Shown here: one piece after another, positions 1-33,249 of the stretch
Numbering within the stretch: the stretch's first letter is position 1
How the letters are laid out: every line of letters starts with the position of its first letter
From: Cristatella mucedo
Taxonomy: Eukaryota > Bryozoa > Phylactolaemata > Cristatellidae
DNA: 64,000 nucleotides
Assembly (NCBI GenBank): GCA_009760855.2
Contig: WPIO01000118.1
Span: forward strand, 718,001-782,000
Reading direction: 5' to 3'
Made by a program: the position numbers and the translations under genes
The notes under the pieces: generated by a model
What the model was told of the DNA's origin: nothing
Seen by the model: the letters and a program-made list of their open reading frames with translations, nothing else
Databases searched by the model: none

Positions 1-97
1 GACGTCGTAACAAAGAGGGGGTCAGGGGGTCCGTGGGCTCATGAATTTGTGGCTAGCATCCACAGTTTACCTAGACGTGTTGAGGCCTCGTTAAGAT

Positions 98-350
98 TGA
101 CAGCATTTAGTGTATCCCTGTGATTCGTCCTTCATGTGCTTATGCGTGCTGACACTGTGCATGCTACCACTAACCACTTTTGCATGCTGACCCTATGCAT
201 GTCACCTCTAACCATGTTATTCATGTTGTTTGTTTATCAAGCATGATATTACTCACCATTCAATTGCATTTCCCTTTGCAGCAAATGTAAAGCGCCTAAA
301 AGGGATTGAGTTCTCCGAGGGCGCTTTATCAAGTGCATTATTATTAAGAT
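98..350 (+). mobile_element. L2-like LINE, 3' UTR fragment
   Basis: This is the 3' end of the LINE described at 26700-28648, starting at the GCATTTAGTG after the ORF and ending in the GCGC hairpin-like tail and ATT repeats. No coding part remains. Confidence 0.8.
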
Positions 351-2040
351 CGATACCGAATGGCTACCGCCCAGAAGTGCCACAAATAGCAGGATAGGAA
401 TGGCACCGACCTTTGGCAGCCAGCTTTGTAAAAACCACAGCAGCACGACTACCGGCATGCGCTACAATCCCTAAAGCTGGTGCTTGTGATCCACTAACCA
501 GGGGCCATCTTGAGTACGTAAGCAGTCTCGAAGTACGAGCGGGTGCTCACTAGATTTGTGACTGCTCATTTTTGGGCTGCTTAGCGCTACACTATTCGGC
601 TGACGATTTGAGATACATTTTAGTCATTTAACTAGCAGGGACTGAAAACAGAGAAGTTCCGGCTTTCAAACACATTTTAGACAAACATTTAAATACGCAA
701 GGTCAGACTTCGCCCTGACTATATGGAAATATGCTGCAAAATACACAATTCGACGGAATGTCAGTTCAAATATTCGAACCAGATGGGCGAGTAATCACGG
801 TAGCAGTACCATAGCTTGGAAGAACTCGCCGAAGCCACTATGCTGAGGGTCATAAAATCATGCACAGAACCAGCAGCCGACCAGAGCAGCTGTCGACGGC
901 CAGCATCGTACTTTCGCATTGGGTGGGTACTTCCCTATGATCGCCTAGCCGGTCTTGCCGCTTCGTAGAATCACTGGGGGTTAATATTCCAGGAAAATAT
1001 TTCTTTTAACACGATGAGGCCCTTTGGCGCTATCCAATGAGCTCAAAGCTGACCCTGCAGAGTTTACAGAAGCTCGCTATGAAGCGGAAGTTTGAGTAAA
1101 CAGATCGCACCCCAAGGGGTCCTCGCGCACCAAAGGCAGGAAGACCCCAACACAGGAGCAAGATGCCTGGCAAAATCATTGCTAAATTTCGAAAGCTGCC
1201 AACCGCTAATGCTCACCCTTAAATACGTGGTCATATTTGTCAGCTTCACACATAATTAGCAGCTATCTTTTCTGACTTCCGCATGTGCTGGTGCGGCCTC
1301 CACTTTGGAGTGGCAGCTGTCGATTGTTATCAATGATATCAAGCTCCGCGAGATTCATTTTTTCCAAACAATGAAATTCAATTTTAATATTTTCCTTCGA
1401 GTTATGAGAATACGAAGTTAAGCGACTCAAGCTGGTTACCGAGGCGCTTCCGCTGCCGCCAGCCTCGCCCCGTAATGATAATTTGACCCCATTGCATGTC
1501 TATGCTTGACCCCGGCAGTAATAGAAAACACCCACTTCGAAGAAATACACTGAGCGCGAATCCCTTGCGGTTTCTGCATTTGCATAGTAGCAGTGATATG
1601 GATACATTGAAGTCTATATTTATAAGCACATTATTTTATAATACGTGGTTGACCGTAACCACACTCAGTTTACACCAAAAGGATACGATTGGGGTAAGTG
1701 GACAATGCTCGCGAGTGCTACGACGTCCTGGTCGCCGGGCGTTAAGAGCTTTTTCTAGGTACGAACGAGCTTAGTGTCTTAATAGTTCGTGCGTGTTATA
1801 TGCAATAATTTGGTAAAAAAAAAACTAAGCATTGCAGGCGGTCCCCAACTACACGTCGCAATAGCACGAGCCTGCCCTCTACGACTGCAAGCGCTACGAG
1901 ATACAGTGGGATCCCCGATCACAGACGCCTCGGGTAACGAACAATCCGTATTAAGAATAGTATAGTTGGCGCATTCAAATGACTCGGGTTACGAACCGAA
2001 CCCGTGGGCTTGTTGATGCTTCACAAGAACTCAGGCTTGC
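351..2040. other. No gene recognised
   Basis: I see no recognisable coding sequence or repeat family here. Short frames of up to 92 codons look random. Confidence 0.5.
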
Positions 2041-2042
2041 GA

Positions 2043-2190
2043 TGTTTTGACCCAGCGGTACTCGCTAGCATCGACCAAGGTCAAGGTAAATGTCTTTGAT
2101 TAGGTGAGGTTGTGAGTTCAAGCCTTGTGGCGTAGGTGAAGAGCCTGAATAGAGATTAGTTTTTCTTATGGCACTATAAGAATTAATTAT
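2043..2190 (+). mobile_element. SINE-A (tRNA-derived, LINE tail), diverged
   Basis: It has a tRNA-like head (box A-like GACCCAGCGG, box B-like GAGTTCAAGCC), the shared middle AAGGTCAAGGT, and the LINE-like tail GAGCCTGAATAGAGATTAG. It ends in AT-rich sequence. Confidence 0.7.
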
Positions 2191-2809
2191 ATTTTTAATT
2201 AAGCTTTTGAATAGATCAGATGTCTCAGACCTCCATAAGAGCAGCGGAAAGCCACAGAATTCGTAACATTGAGCGCTAACTTGAGCCTCGAAGGTGCTAA
2301 CAAGGTGCCATTTTACCCCGCGAAGGTCAGGTAAGCGTAGGGTAAAACCTCCACAATGAGAGCTCTGCTTTTTTTGTAATGCGGAGCAATTTATCGCCGG
2401 ATTTGGGAACGAGTAAAATTTGTCCGATAGTACCTTATGGGAAATCACTATCCAGGCACCAAGCTTAGTCCGAAAACGGATTAGGTAAGTAACCCGGAAC
2501 CTCGCTGTCTTTGTATATTCCGGTTCGCCAGCCTCATCTGCTATGACCATCTGCAGAACAGCGAATCCACCCGCTCTAAAAGCTGAGTAAAGGACAGCTG
2601 ATTCAACAGCCTTACTTATAAAGCGGCAGAAAGTTTTCGCTGCTATTAGCCGCTTGCAGAGTCTCAAGCACCATTTTTAGCACTGTATACATCTTTTATT
2701 TGATTTTATATTTAGTTTTACTATTAATATTACTTGTCGTACGTCGTAGACAATGTCCTGTCATAATTGGTGATATTAATAAATAATACTTATAAGGTAG
2801 ATATATCTC

Positions 2810-2838
2810 TTAATGTAATGTAATGTAATGTAATGTAT
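2810..2838. repeat. Short tandem repeat (TAATG)n
   Basis: About five copies of a 5-bp unit. Confidence 0.85.
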
Positions 2839-2839
2839 C

Positions 2840-3125
2840 TCCGTCAGTAACTCCACAAAGTCATAAAGACCATGTGGGTGTTACGCAGGAGAGTTTTGTA
2901 TAGCGCACTCACAGCCTAAGCGGCTTTCGGTACGCATTCGGTAGCCAACAGACTTCGTCTCACGCAACAGAGAGAAAGTGGGAAGCATTGCAGAGTTAGG
3001 AGAGCAGTTGAGGTAGTGAGTAGCATAGAAGTAGCAGTTCAGGACCGCTGAAAAAGATGTGCCATAGTCGGCAGTTGGAGAGTAGATGTCCCATGCACTA
3101 TACGTGTGCCGTAAAGAAGCATGCC
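2840..3125 (-). repeat. Unclassified dispersed repeat with hydrophobic frame, copy 1
   Basis: This is similar over about 250 bp to 34195-34440 (opposite strand), with shorter matches at 20146-20216 and near 21255-21310. Read on the minus strand, one frame gives the hydrophobic stretch LLTTSTALLTLQCFPLSL, matching the copy at 34 kb but with stops and frame changes. It may be a retrocopy of a gene's last exon and 3' UTR, or an unnamed transposon. Confidence 0.6.
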
Positions 3126-3139
3126 AAATGTTTGGTGTC

Positions 3140-4420
3140 AATGAACAATTTCAGCCTGAATAAAAAATAATAATTCAAGGATAATTCATATGGTCTGAGA
3201 AATGGCCGTGAGGAGTAGCTGGGTTGTAGGCACTGTTTAAATGCCATCCATCACCTCAGGGGATGCCATGATTTCAGTCGGAAGTAAGTTCCGTGCATTG
3301 GAAGCTTGCGAACTCAGGGCATGGTCTCCGAAGAATTTTATGTTGGTTAGAGGCAGACTTAGACGCTGTGAAATGTTTTAGCTGATTTAGCAGCCGCATT
3401 CGTAGAGCGGCAGAAGAGGCTTACTGGCTATTACACCATTAAGGATCGTCCACTGACGGACTCAAACCCACGACCTGTTTCATGAAGAGCAATCACCGTA
3501 CCCCAGGGCTAAGACCCTGCATTTAGTCATAGACCGAGTGGTAAGATGCATATTGGCACTGTTTGGCAAGTATTTAAGCTGGGTTGGCCAGAGCAATGGA
3601 TGGGAGAACTTTTTAAATGAGTGACAGAACATTAAAGTCGATATCTTGCTTCATGGGAAGGTACCGCAGATCAGTGAGAACTAGTTTAATATGGCAGTTT
3701 CGACGCTCACGAAATACAACTCTAGCTACAGTGTTTTGCAACAACTGCAGGAATTTTGTGGCACAGTCAGGAAGATCTGCAAGTGGTGAGCTGCGGAAGT
3801 CAAGAGACAAATGTCATAAAGGAACAAACCAGATACCAGCTTGCCTTTGGTGTCTAATAAATAAAACCTAAATTTTGCAGCTTTATGAAGCTGAAAATAA
3901 GCAGACTAGGACTGCGAAATTGATACGTTCATCAGGTGAAAGGTCACGTTCGAACAGGACACCAAGACTCCGTGCAGGGGCTACAGGAGATACTTGCTGC
4001 TTGAGCCCAATTTGATGATTATTTTTTTCCGATTACTGAGTAGCACTAAAGTAGCCCATGAGTAGCAAGTAGGTTTCATTCTTATTCAATTTTCGAAGTT
4101 TTTCTGCGATCAAGATATGAATGACAGCAATACGTGCTACAAGAGAGTTTATGGAGATCGTGATGATGAAATGGAAATCGGGATTCAATCACATTTTATG
4201 CTGATGACATACTTCTTCGGCTGTGCTTTGATCCATCACTGCCTACGACCACATCAATCACTTTTGTCGGAAGCATCGCTCACGTAAAAGCGAAACCCTG
4301 GGTTGTGCTTAGCGATTACATGGGCAAGAGACTATAAATTGTGAAAAAATAATGGACCAAGTCAAGATCCATGGGTACACCATATTTTACAGGTTCAAGG
4401 GATGACAACTAGCTGTTGAA
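3140..4420 (-). mobile_element. Old L2-like LINE, interrupted and partly inverted
   Basis: Minus-strand matches to the LINE C-terminal region include TVARVVFRERRNCHIK at 3613-3810. A SINE-B copy at 3377-3515 splits it. Between about 4180 and 4260 a short piece around the AYADD-type motif lies in plus orientation, and the same part of the element reappears on the minus strand at 4270-4350. It has many stops and frameshifts. Confidence 0.7.
3377..3518 (-). mobile_element. SINE-B copy nested in a LINE
   Basis: On the minus strand it has box B-like GGGTTTGAGTCC followed by the family's GATCC spacer and GGCAGAAGAGG-type tail region. The LINE resumes on both sides. Confidence 0.65.
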
Positions 4421-4504
4421 ATATACGATCTGAAATCACCTACTGAGACAGGGCCTAAATAATTTTGGTACATTATCCGCGATGCCCCAGACAGATAATT
4501 GATG

Positions 4505-5190
4505 CCTATGCAGGAAATAGTAATAATAATAAAAGTAATAATAAATTTGCTTAGCGCCCTCGAAGAACTGAATGTCATTCTAAGAACTTTACATATGCTG
4601 TGAAGGAAGCGTGATTAAATTATTATTAATAGCATGCACAGTGTCAACAAGCAGAACATTTTTGAAGGTTACATGCAAGGGTCAATTTGTAAAGTATGGT
4701 GAGTGGTAGCATGCAAGTCTCAGCACACGAAAAACGATTCACAAGGGTTCACTAAATGCTGTGATAAACATGTGAGCTTTAAGCTTCTTTTAAAATTTCC
4801 TCAAGTCATAGGACGTCAAGACGTCAGTTGCGATTAAGTTCCTAGGTTTGTGAACATACAAACTAAGGGCACGATTTCCAAGAGATTTGAGGTTCGTACG
4901 AGGTATAGCTATATGATTTAAGTCGGACAAGCGGGCGGTTCGATGTTTTGCCTGGTGGGAGAGTAGTTCTGATAGGTATGCTAGAGCCAGAGAATTAAGG
5001 GACCTAAAAGTGAGTGGCAGAACCCTGAAGTCGATGCGCTGCTTATTGGAAGTCAGTGGCAGTCGGCGAGAAGTGATGTGATGTGGCAACTTCGACGTTT
5101 ATGACAGACAGTCTAGCTGCAGATTTTTGCACCAATTGTAACCCCGTGATTGCACAGGCCGTGAGACTAGCAAGCAGTGAGAGCTAAATT
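4505..5190 (-). mobile_element. L2-like LINE, 3' end and C-terminal coding fragment
   Basis: It begins with ATT-type repeats and the GCGC tail, then 3' UTR, then the coding end. Minus-strand translation includes QRIDFRVLPLTFRSLNSLA and LSHQAKHRTARLSDLN, matching the LINE at 28.1 kb. It is 5'-truncated and decayed. Confidence 0.8.
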
Positions 5191-5199
5191 TCTCTTAGT

Positions 5200-6155
5200 G
5201 TACTAGTGTACTACACAAATGAGTTATTTTTTTACATTTCGAGCACGCAAAATAGACCAAAAGATGCTGGTTGTGGATGGGTCGGTCATGGCCGCCGAAA
5301 ATAAGGGGCTAGCCGAAGGCGACCGTGGGCATGTGTAGGATGCGGCTGAGATCAGAGAGGAATTCTGGGGTGGTCTCCACCTAAACAGCAGCGAAAACTG
5401 CTGGCTGAATGAGCAAACCCGTTTTTCCAGGCGCCACACATCCCAACTCCAGGTCGACTACAGCTGCACACTAACCATTAATGCGTTACCAAAGCAAATC
5501 CGAGGACACCATCTCCGATATCAGCTTTTATTAGCAAACAAATTGATGGCAATTACGTATTAACTCTCTTGACATTGAAGTATGCATGCCTATAATACCA
5601 TTCCGATCACAGCGCCCGGTCAGGCCGGACCGCACTACCGGGTACTATATTCGGAGGAGGTCGCTGCAGAAGCTCACGGGGGAGGGCAACGGGGGAGGCA
5701 TCGCTGACCAACTCGCTGCACGATAGGGCATGCCCTTTGAGTGAGGCTCGGATAACCGAGATCAACTACTTGATTGCAGCCTGCACCTAGCTGAGGCACG
5801 TTAATCCACTAGGATGTGTCTTGGGTAGGCGCTTTAATCTGTCCTTGATGGGCTGTTTGGGGTAATGGAGGCTAGGCTGTTTCTGAGTGGTGGGTGGATC
5901 AAGGAGACCCAAGAGATAAGAGGAGAAGCGTGGATGCGGAGGGAGGATCTCAGCGGTCGTGTGCTGAGGTCGTGCGCTGTATTGTGGGCCTCGAGAATAA
6001 ACGTTTGCTAAAGGCATCTGTCTGTTTTTGTTTGTCTCATCATTTTGAATCGTGAAACAAATTGCAGCAATCAAGAACTCCATACTCTAATAACATGCCT
6101 ACGTTCTTAATGCATAGTTTTATATTCCGCAGCCGAAGAGAACAAATGATAAAGA
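5200..6155. other. No gene recognised
   Basis: A minus-strand frame at 5224-5439 and another at 5787-6083 have no match I can name. Confidence 0.4.
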
Positions 6156-6159
6156 AAAA

Positions 6160-6325
6160 GCTTAGCTGATTTAATACCCTCATTTATGTAGCAGTAGAAG
6201 AGCCGTTACGGCTACCACTGCTGCTTGCAGCGGGGATCAAGCATGGCCCACTGCAGGTCTCAAACCCAAGATCCGGGTCGTGAACAGTGAGCACTTGCTT
6301 CCTGGGCTAAGGCTCGTGGGCGTCT
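6160..6325 (-). mobile_element. SINE-B copy
   Basis: On the minus strand it has a tRNA-like head with box B-like GGGTTTGAGACC, then the conserved GCTGCAAGC and AACGGCTCTTCT blocks, and ends near TTAAATCAGC. Confidence 0.7.
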
Positions 6326-6499
6326 GGCCAGGATAGGATATACAGTTCAACTTAACTTCTCATTACTCCAGATTACACCGTTTATAAGATCTAAGCCAGC
6401 CATTTTTTATGACGTCTGCGTCCAGCGAACATAACTGAGGAGCCGCTGATTCGCATTTGTTATAACCTGGCTGGATCAGCATGCCAACGTTTCAATATG

Positions 6500-7330
6500 G
6501 AGACCAGTGACCCGCTCTAGTGCAGAGACAGAAGAGCACAAAGAAAGCGAAGCAAGAGGCAAGCAAGCTGACTTTATTGTGCTCAAAACAACACTTGATT
6601 ACTCAATCGCTCTGCACTCGCCGCCGACAAAGTGTGGGTCTGAGCTGCTCTGGCGGAGTCATAGCGACAAGCTTGGAGTGCCTGATCACGTCACATAGGC
6701 TACTCCGAAATTGTGTAGGGACTCACGAGCTACGCTCGCGAGAAAGCCGAGTCTCGCCTGCCCAGTCTCATTCTGACAAGAATTCTCGAGCTTTGCAGTT
6801 CGATCTGCTAACGCAGCAACAATCGCAGGTCGACGCCAGGCGGCCTCAGCGACCAGCGACCGCGTCGCCACATCGCGGTTGTCGCGTGGTTTTTAACGGA
6901 AATGTCAGCCCTGCCCGAGCTTTGTTTCGCCCTATGCTCGCTGTGCAGGCGCTGAGCACGGGTCGTCTCGGGTCGCTCCTTCGCCGTCGCTGCGCTTACA
7001 TAATTAACCGCTCGCCGAGCGATTCGTCAGTGCGGCAGGGGCGAGGCGGTGCCGTGTGCAGCAGCAGCAGCAGTACCAACTGAAGACCTCTCTCAGTCTT
7101 CTCGTTCGCGTGAGGGAAGCAGACGCTGCTGCCGCAGCGTCTTTAACGTCTGAGTTGCGTCTCCGTTCGGCAGCTTCGATGATCTCTGCTGAAAGTAAAA
7201 ACGTCTCGAGCAAAACGGTAGCCACACGGATCAAAGGAGAAACTAGTAGCATTTTGGGAGTAATAGTCGTAAATCGACGCGATGATCGACCTGATACCAC
7301 GACCTGATATCTAATGTTGGCGTACAAATG
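6500..7330. other. GC-rich block with overlapping frames
   Basis: A GC-rich island contains a short GCAGCA repeat (about 7059-7075). Frames of 187 aa (plus) and 107 aa (minus) overlap, and neither resembles a known family as a whole. A minus-strand stretch, LLETFLLSAEIIEAAERRR, aligns loosely with FIETSALDATNVETAFQNC of Rab11 exon 5, which makes this a weak candidate for the missing end of the paralog. Confidence 0.3.
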
Positions 7331-7614
7331 AGTGTACTTGGTGATTACACTAGCATGAGAGGGAGTGTAAACTAGAAAACAATCTGGACCTATAACAGAT
7401 CCTTGGAATACCTAAGATTGTATAGGATCGACAGATGACCTTTGGAAATTGACACTTATGCTTCCAAACCTTCCATTCGGATAGCACAGTCCTAAATAGG
7501 AAAGAAATAGAGAGAAAAAGAGAAAGTGGGGACTTGAGTGAGAGAAGGAATGAGAGAAAGAAATAGAGGGATAGTGCTTGAGAAAGAATAGTGAGAGAAT
7601 TTTTGTGCAAGAGC

Positions 7615-7616
<2 letters not shown>

Positions 7617-7675
<59 letters not shown>
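7617..7675. repeat. Microsatellite (GA)n
   Basis: An uninterrupted GA run in a wider GA-rich stretch (7500-7740). The Ser-Leu frames over it are artefacts. Confidence 0.95.
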
Positions 7676-8181
7676 AAGTGATTTGATGGAGGCACAGAAA
7701 AACCACTAAAAGAGAGAGAGGGTGAGAGAGAGAATGGGAAAGGCTTAGATCGACGGGTCCCGTCAAAGAACCGACTAAGACAATCGAGCGCCTAGACGAG
7801 GGATAATGGAGTGGTCACGAAACTGTAGCATGCAAACAGTAGCTGGGAAGAAATCTGACACGACAGGTGCTCAGAAGAAATTGCGACAGTCACCAGACTA
7901 GGGGAACGTCGATTGAGATGAGCAAAAATGGCAGCAGTAAGAGAATGAGTTGCTCAAGCCGCGGAGTGAGTGCGAGCTACAGGTTTGAGACTCGGCCAGA
8001 AGGTATCGAAGCGGGCGACGGGAGTTCTCAAGCTAGAGATGTGCCTGACGAGGAACAATCGCATCTGCCCCGCCACAACGGCCATGAGGAATCCCGAAAC
8101 ATTGGGATTTATAATGGCCGCAACTTTTCATGGGCAAGAAAAAAACTTGACGTTCGTCGTCGACGGAGACTAACACCATAA

Positions 8182-10195
8182 GCAACGTAATATCATTAGT
8201 ATTTCATTAGCATTGGGTCATGTCCCATCACCTATCAAAAAGGGTTTAGTCAGGCCACTACTCAAGAAAGCATTACTAGACCAACCGAACTTGAGCGATT
8301 ACCACCCAGTTTCCCTTCTACCGTTCCTATCAAAGACACCGGAACGAGTCGTGGAAGACCAGCGGAATTCATATTTTGAAACCTCAAACCTCGCTAGACT
8401 TGCGTTACGACGTCCTCTGACTTGACCACATTTAAAAAGAAATAAAAACTCGCTTATGTATGGCAGCATTTAGTGGGTCCCTGTGATTCGTCCTTTATGT
8501 GTTTATGCGTGCTGACACTGTGCGTGCTGCCACTAACCATACTTGCATCCTGACCCTGTGCCTGTCACCCCTAACCATGTTATTCATGCTGTTTATCAAG
8601 CATGATTCCATTCACCATTCAATCGTTTTTCCTTTGCAACAAAGATGTAAAGCGCCTAGAAAGAGATTGATTTCTCTGAGGGCGCTTTATCAAATGTATT
8701 ATTATGATTATTAGTAGTAGTAGTAAGTTGCAGTCTGGTTTTAGAGCTAATCACACCATAGAGTCAGCACTGCTTCGGCTGTACAACGACCTACTTAGGA
8801 ATGCAGATATGAGTTGAGTATTTCTGCTTGTTTTGCTCGATCTTTCGGCAGCTTTTGATGCTATCGATCACCAAGTCTTTCTTAAGCGCCTCTCATCTTG
8901 CCTGAGAACTGCTTGCACTGCATTGCAATGGTTCAAGTCCTATCTCAGTCGAAGACTCCAGAGTATTGATGTGAATGGACAAAGATCGTCCGGGGAACCT
9001 CTGAAATATTGAGTACCTCAGGGCTCTGTGCTTGATCCTGTTTTTTTCATTGATTATATTTCTCCCTCTTGCCGTGCGATTGCCAAGCACAATCTAGGCT
9101 TTCACTTCCATGCGGATGATATACAGTTGTACTTTGCTTTGATCCCTTCCAGCCCTTCAGAACGTCGAATTCTCTCAACTCTCTTGCTGCATGTATTGAT
9201 GACACCCGCACACAGATGGCAGCAAATTATCTTAGATTAAATGGTAGTAAAACCAACTTACTAGTTATGGGCAAACCAAGTGCGATTCAGAAATTGGAAA
9301 GGTAACGCCCACAATCGGCTCTGCCTGAATATCTTCCGTTGGATCTGCACGAAGTTTAAGTGTCATATCCCAAAGTAACCTTTCATTAGACGACCTCACC
9401 AACTCAATAGTCAGGTCTGCCTACTTTCAGCTAGTTAATATCACTAAAATTCGAGCTTGTTTAGGCAGAGATAATCTAAGTTGGTCCATGCATTTGTGAC
9501 ATCCCGTCTCGACTTCTGTAACTCACTGCTTGCTTGTCTACCGACCTGTGCAATCAGGCGATTACAGCTGGTGCAAAACTCTGCAGCCAGACTTGTCTGT
9601 CATAAGAGTCGCAGTTGCCACATCACACGACTTCTCGCCGACCTGCACTGGCTCCCAATCGAGCAATTCATCGACTTTAAGGTTTTGTCGCTCACTTTTA
9701 GGTCACTTCATTCTTTGGCTCCAGCCTACCTGTCAGATCTACTCCATCACCAGGCCAAGCATCGTACCACCCGCTTTTCGGAATCCAACAGCTTACCAAT
9801 ACCTCGTACAAACCTTAAATCCTTTGGAGACCGTGAATTTAGTTCATATGCTCCCAAAGCCCGGAACTCTCTCTCAACCTGCGTCAGTACATCCCCTGAC
9901 TTGACCACATTTAAAAAGAAATTAAAAAAGCGTCGATATATCAAGGGCATTTAGTGGGTCCCTGTGATTCGTCCTTGATGTGCTTATGCATGCTGACACT
10001 GTGCATGCTACCACTAACCACACTTGCATGCTGACCCTGTGCATGTCCCCTCAAACCATATTATTCTTGTTGTTTATTGAGCATGCTACCACTAACCATT
10101 CGATCAAGCTTCCTTTGCAGCAAATGTAAAGCGCCTAGAAATAGATTGAGTTCTCTGAGGGCGCTTTATCAAGCATGCTATTATTTTTATTATAG
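8182..10195 (+). mobile_element. L2-like LINE, 5'-truncated, with nested LINE insertion
   Basis: RT-domain sequence starts at about 8182 and stops at 8404, then resumes at about 8725 and runs to the 3' UTR and tail at 10195. A second LINE 3' end fills 8405-8724. The 3' coding part (9481-9954) is the best preserved, with [17 protein letters not shown]-like sequence and the [12 protein letters not shown] block. Several in-frame stops (for example at about 8815 and 9010) make it a pseudogene. Confidence 0.85.
8405..8724 (+). mobile_element. Short L2-like LINE 3' end nested in another LINE
   Basis: A severely 5'-truncated copy: last codons of the ORF, 3' UTR, GCGC tail and TTA/TAG repeats. Both edges abut LINE coding sequence that is continuous in other copies. 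Confidence 0.8.
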
Positions 10196-10199
10196 AGTA

Positions 10200-10800
10200 G
10201 ATTATCGCTGCCGCCTCGTAAAGCAGCAGTTACGGTACTCTTGCAAAGCCGGTTTCATTTCATCGACAGATGCGACTCGTCGTAAGTACATACCGAAAAT
10301 CGGGCAAAATGCTGGCTCTTTAATCGTCTAAACGGCCTACAACTTCCTTCAAGCAACTGTACAGGAATCAGCATGCTACGTATTACGAGCGACGCCAATG
10401 TTTAATCGATGAATAGCGTAGCTAAGCTAAATTAAATCACGAAGAATGCGAATACAAAACAAGTACGAACAATCAAGTGGGAGAGATGCTGCTGAGGAAA
10501 GGATGGCGCCAGACAAATGGCGCTAGAAATGTATAATGCGATACCTGTGACGAAGGTGTGAAAGGCATCCTCTACATTTCTGTTATCAACCGCTGAAACT
10601 TCAGCGAATAGAAGGCCTCTTCGCTCTAAAAAGGGTTGCAGCTATCAGCTGAAATCCGTCGGCGTCCATCACCATTACAATCAGCAGGCGAATAAATTAA
10701 AGTGGACAGCTGCGAGTATTTAATAAACAGCCAACGGCGGGGGGGGGGGGCTCTAGCGACTGTCCGGCAGTTGTCCGCTAGCTAACCAGAGCGCCTTTCC
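10200..10800. other. No gene recognised
   Basis: Mixed-composition sequence with a run of Gs at 10739-10750. It is downstream of the paralog's identified exons and may belong to its 3' part. Confidence 0.4.
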
Positions 10801-10815
10801 GCGCCAGCGAAGTCG

Positions 10816-10889
10816 CTAGCCAGTGTTTCCGCGTCCAGTTCTTCGCTTCCGCTGACTGGCAGAGCCGCGAAGCAGCAATTCGAATACCT
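10816..10889 (-). CDS. Weak candidate last exon of the Rab11-like paralog
   Basis: After an AG at 10890-10891 the frame reads (G)AG GTA TTC, giving EVFELLLRG and 14 more basic or small residues to a TAG at 10816. It begins in the phase expected, and EVFELLLR matches DIFRIVMR of Rab11 exon 6 by residue type. Against it: the acceptor lacks a pyrimidine tract, there is no terminal Cys pair, and no convincing exon 5 lies between it and exon 4. Confidence 0.22.
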
Positions 10890-11282
10890 CTGCTTTTTTT
10901 ACCCTACTTTGCGTAGAGGTGACTTTGCGCGAAAGATCGCTTGACCTTGAACAGCGTGAGTTTTTGTAGCAGCCCGTATCCACGCTCACGAGCGACGCGT
11001 CGTTTCAGCATTCTGCACTACATCGAGTGCTTATTCGCGCTGCAACCGTTCACGAAATTTCCTCTAATCCTAGTCGCTGCACTTCCTTTCAAGCCTAATT
11101 AATGTATCTAGAAAGACTGCCAATTCTCTCTGGCAAAACGAATGCCTTTACAATAACAGCCAATGCTAGCGTGCGGACGTGTATTATCACGGATAACTTC
11201 AACGTTGCTCTGAAAGGCCAACCCGAGCATCCGCTGACGTAGTTGGCGAGCCCATTCCAGCGATTTCCAAGCTTATATTGAA

Positions 11283-11445
11283 ATAATAATAATAATAATG
11301 CACTTGATAAAGCGCCCTCAAAGAACTCAATCTCTTTCTAGGCGCTTTACATTTGCTGCAAAGGAAATATTAAAAATTTATATCACGTCAAATATTTAAG
11401 AAAAAAGTGAAAAATTGCATGCAAGTTAATTTATAGTAAGTAGCC
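11283..11445 (-). mobile_element. L2-like LINE 3' tail
   Basis: ATT repeats followed on the minus strand by the GCGC tail and the start of the 3' UTR. Confidence 0.78.
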
Positions 11446-11891
11446 GTGCTACAAGGCTCAGGCGACGCCGGTATTCATCTCGAGCGGTGTGTTTGTGGCC
11501 TAGTTCTGATCGGACATGGAATTCGCACACCACGTTCGTAACAACAACTCTGCGGCATCTAAAGTTCAAAGTTTATCGATGGCTAGGATCGCTGAGCAGT
11601 GCTAGTGCAGCCCTTTTTCGTCTAGTTGAACGTGAGTCGAAGCGTCGTCTGCTAGAGACCGGTGGCCGATTTTCGCGACCGCTCCCTCCGACGAAGCAGC
11701 GCTGGCGGCCGACTCTATCTCGCTGCCGAGCGCTGCGGCGAGTGCGCTGCTACGACACGACTCCGTCGACGGGTGCGACCCGAGCGGCGGCGAGCGCAAG
11801 CGCGTCAGCACGGCGGCCCCTCGAGAAGGCGCTCGGCGCGAGTCGACCGAAGGCCCGAGCCGCCTCCGCCTCCACAAGAGCGGCCTCTTAC

Positions 11892-32912
<21,021 letters not shown>

Positions 32913-33249
32913 CCTCAGGCAGAGCTGCCTTGAAAATGCGAACGCTTCCAATCGGTCGGCAGGGCGAAGCCGCAAGTGAAGCTACGGTGCTGACTATGTG
33001 CTTCGTAGTCGACTCATGGTATGTTGGTCCAGCGAACCATGCCTTGCTTATCCACAACAAAATATTCGCTGGTAGGTGAGGCCTAACGTCGGAGGTTCGC
33101 CAGCACTGGCTAGCAGCAAGCACATCGCCTACGACGAGGCCAGGGCCGTGCCACCCCGGAGGAATCTCGGCCAATCGCATTGCCTCGCTCTGGATCTCAG
33201 CCAATCGCATTGCCTCACTCTCGCCCCAGCTGACGCTTGAAAGTTTGTG

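Noticed and set aside
480-560. SYFETAYVLK frame on the minus strand as the paralog ETSA exon
   Set aside because: Only a four-residue resemblance; stops lie close on both sides and there is no acceptor in phase.
5224-5439. VETTPEFLSDLSRIL on the minus strand as a Rab C-terminal piece
   Set aside because: Resembles VETAFQNCLSDIFRIV, but the upstream part has a stop and no ETSA motif; likely chance.
7350-7766. Ser-Leu-rich frames here and at 23.2, 32.2, 34.7, 35.0, 46.4 and 57.4 kb
   Set aside because: They translate CT/GA microsatellites; no domain and no conservation beyond the repeat.
11652-11732. Exon 5 of the Rab11-like paralog just below exon 4 (GSEIESAASAASSE)
   Set aside because: Acceptor CCGCAG is fine but the alignment to FIETSAL needs gaps, the donor is poor and the phase does not fit.
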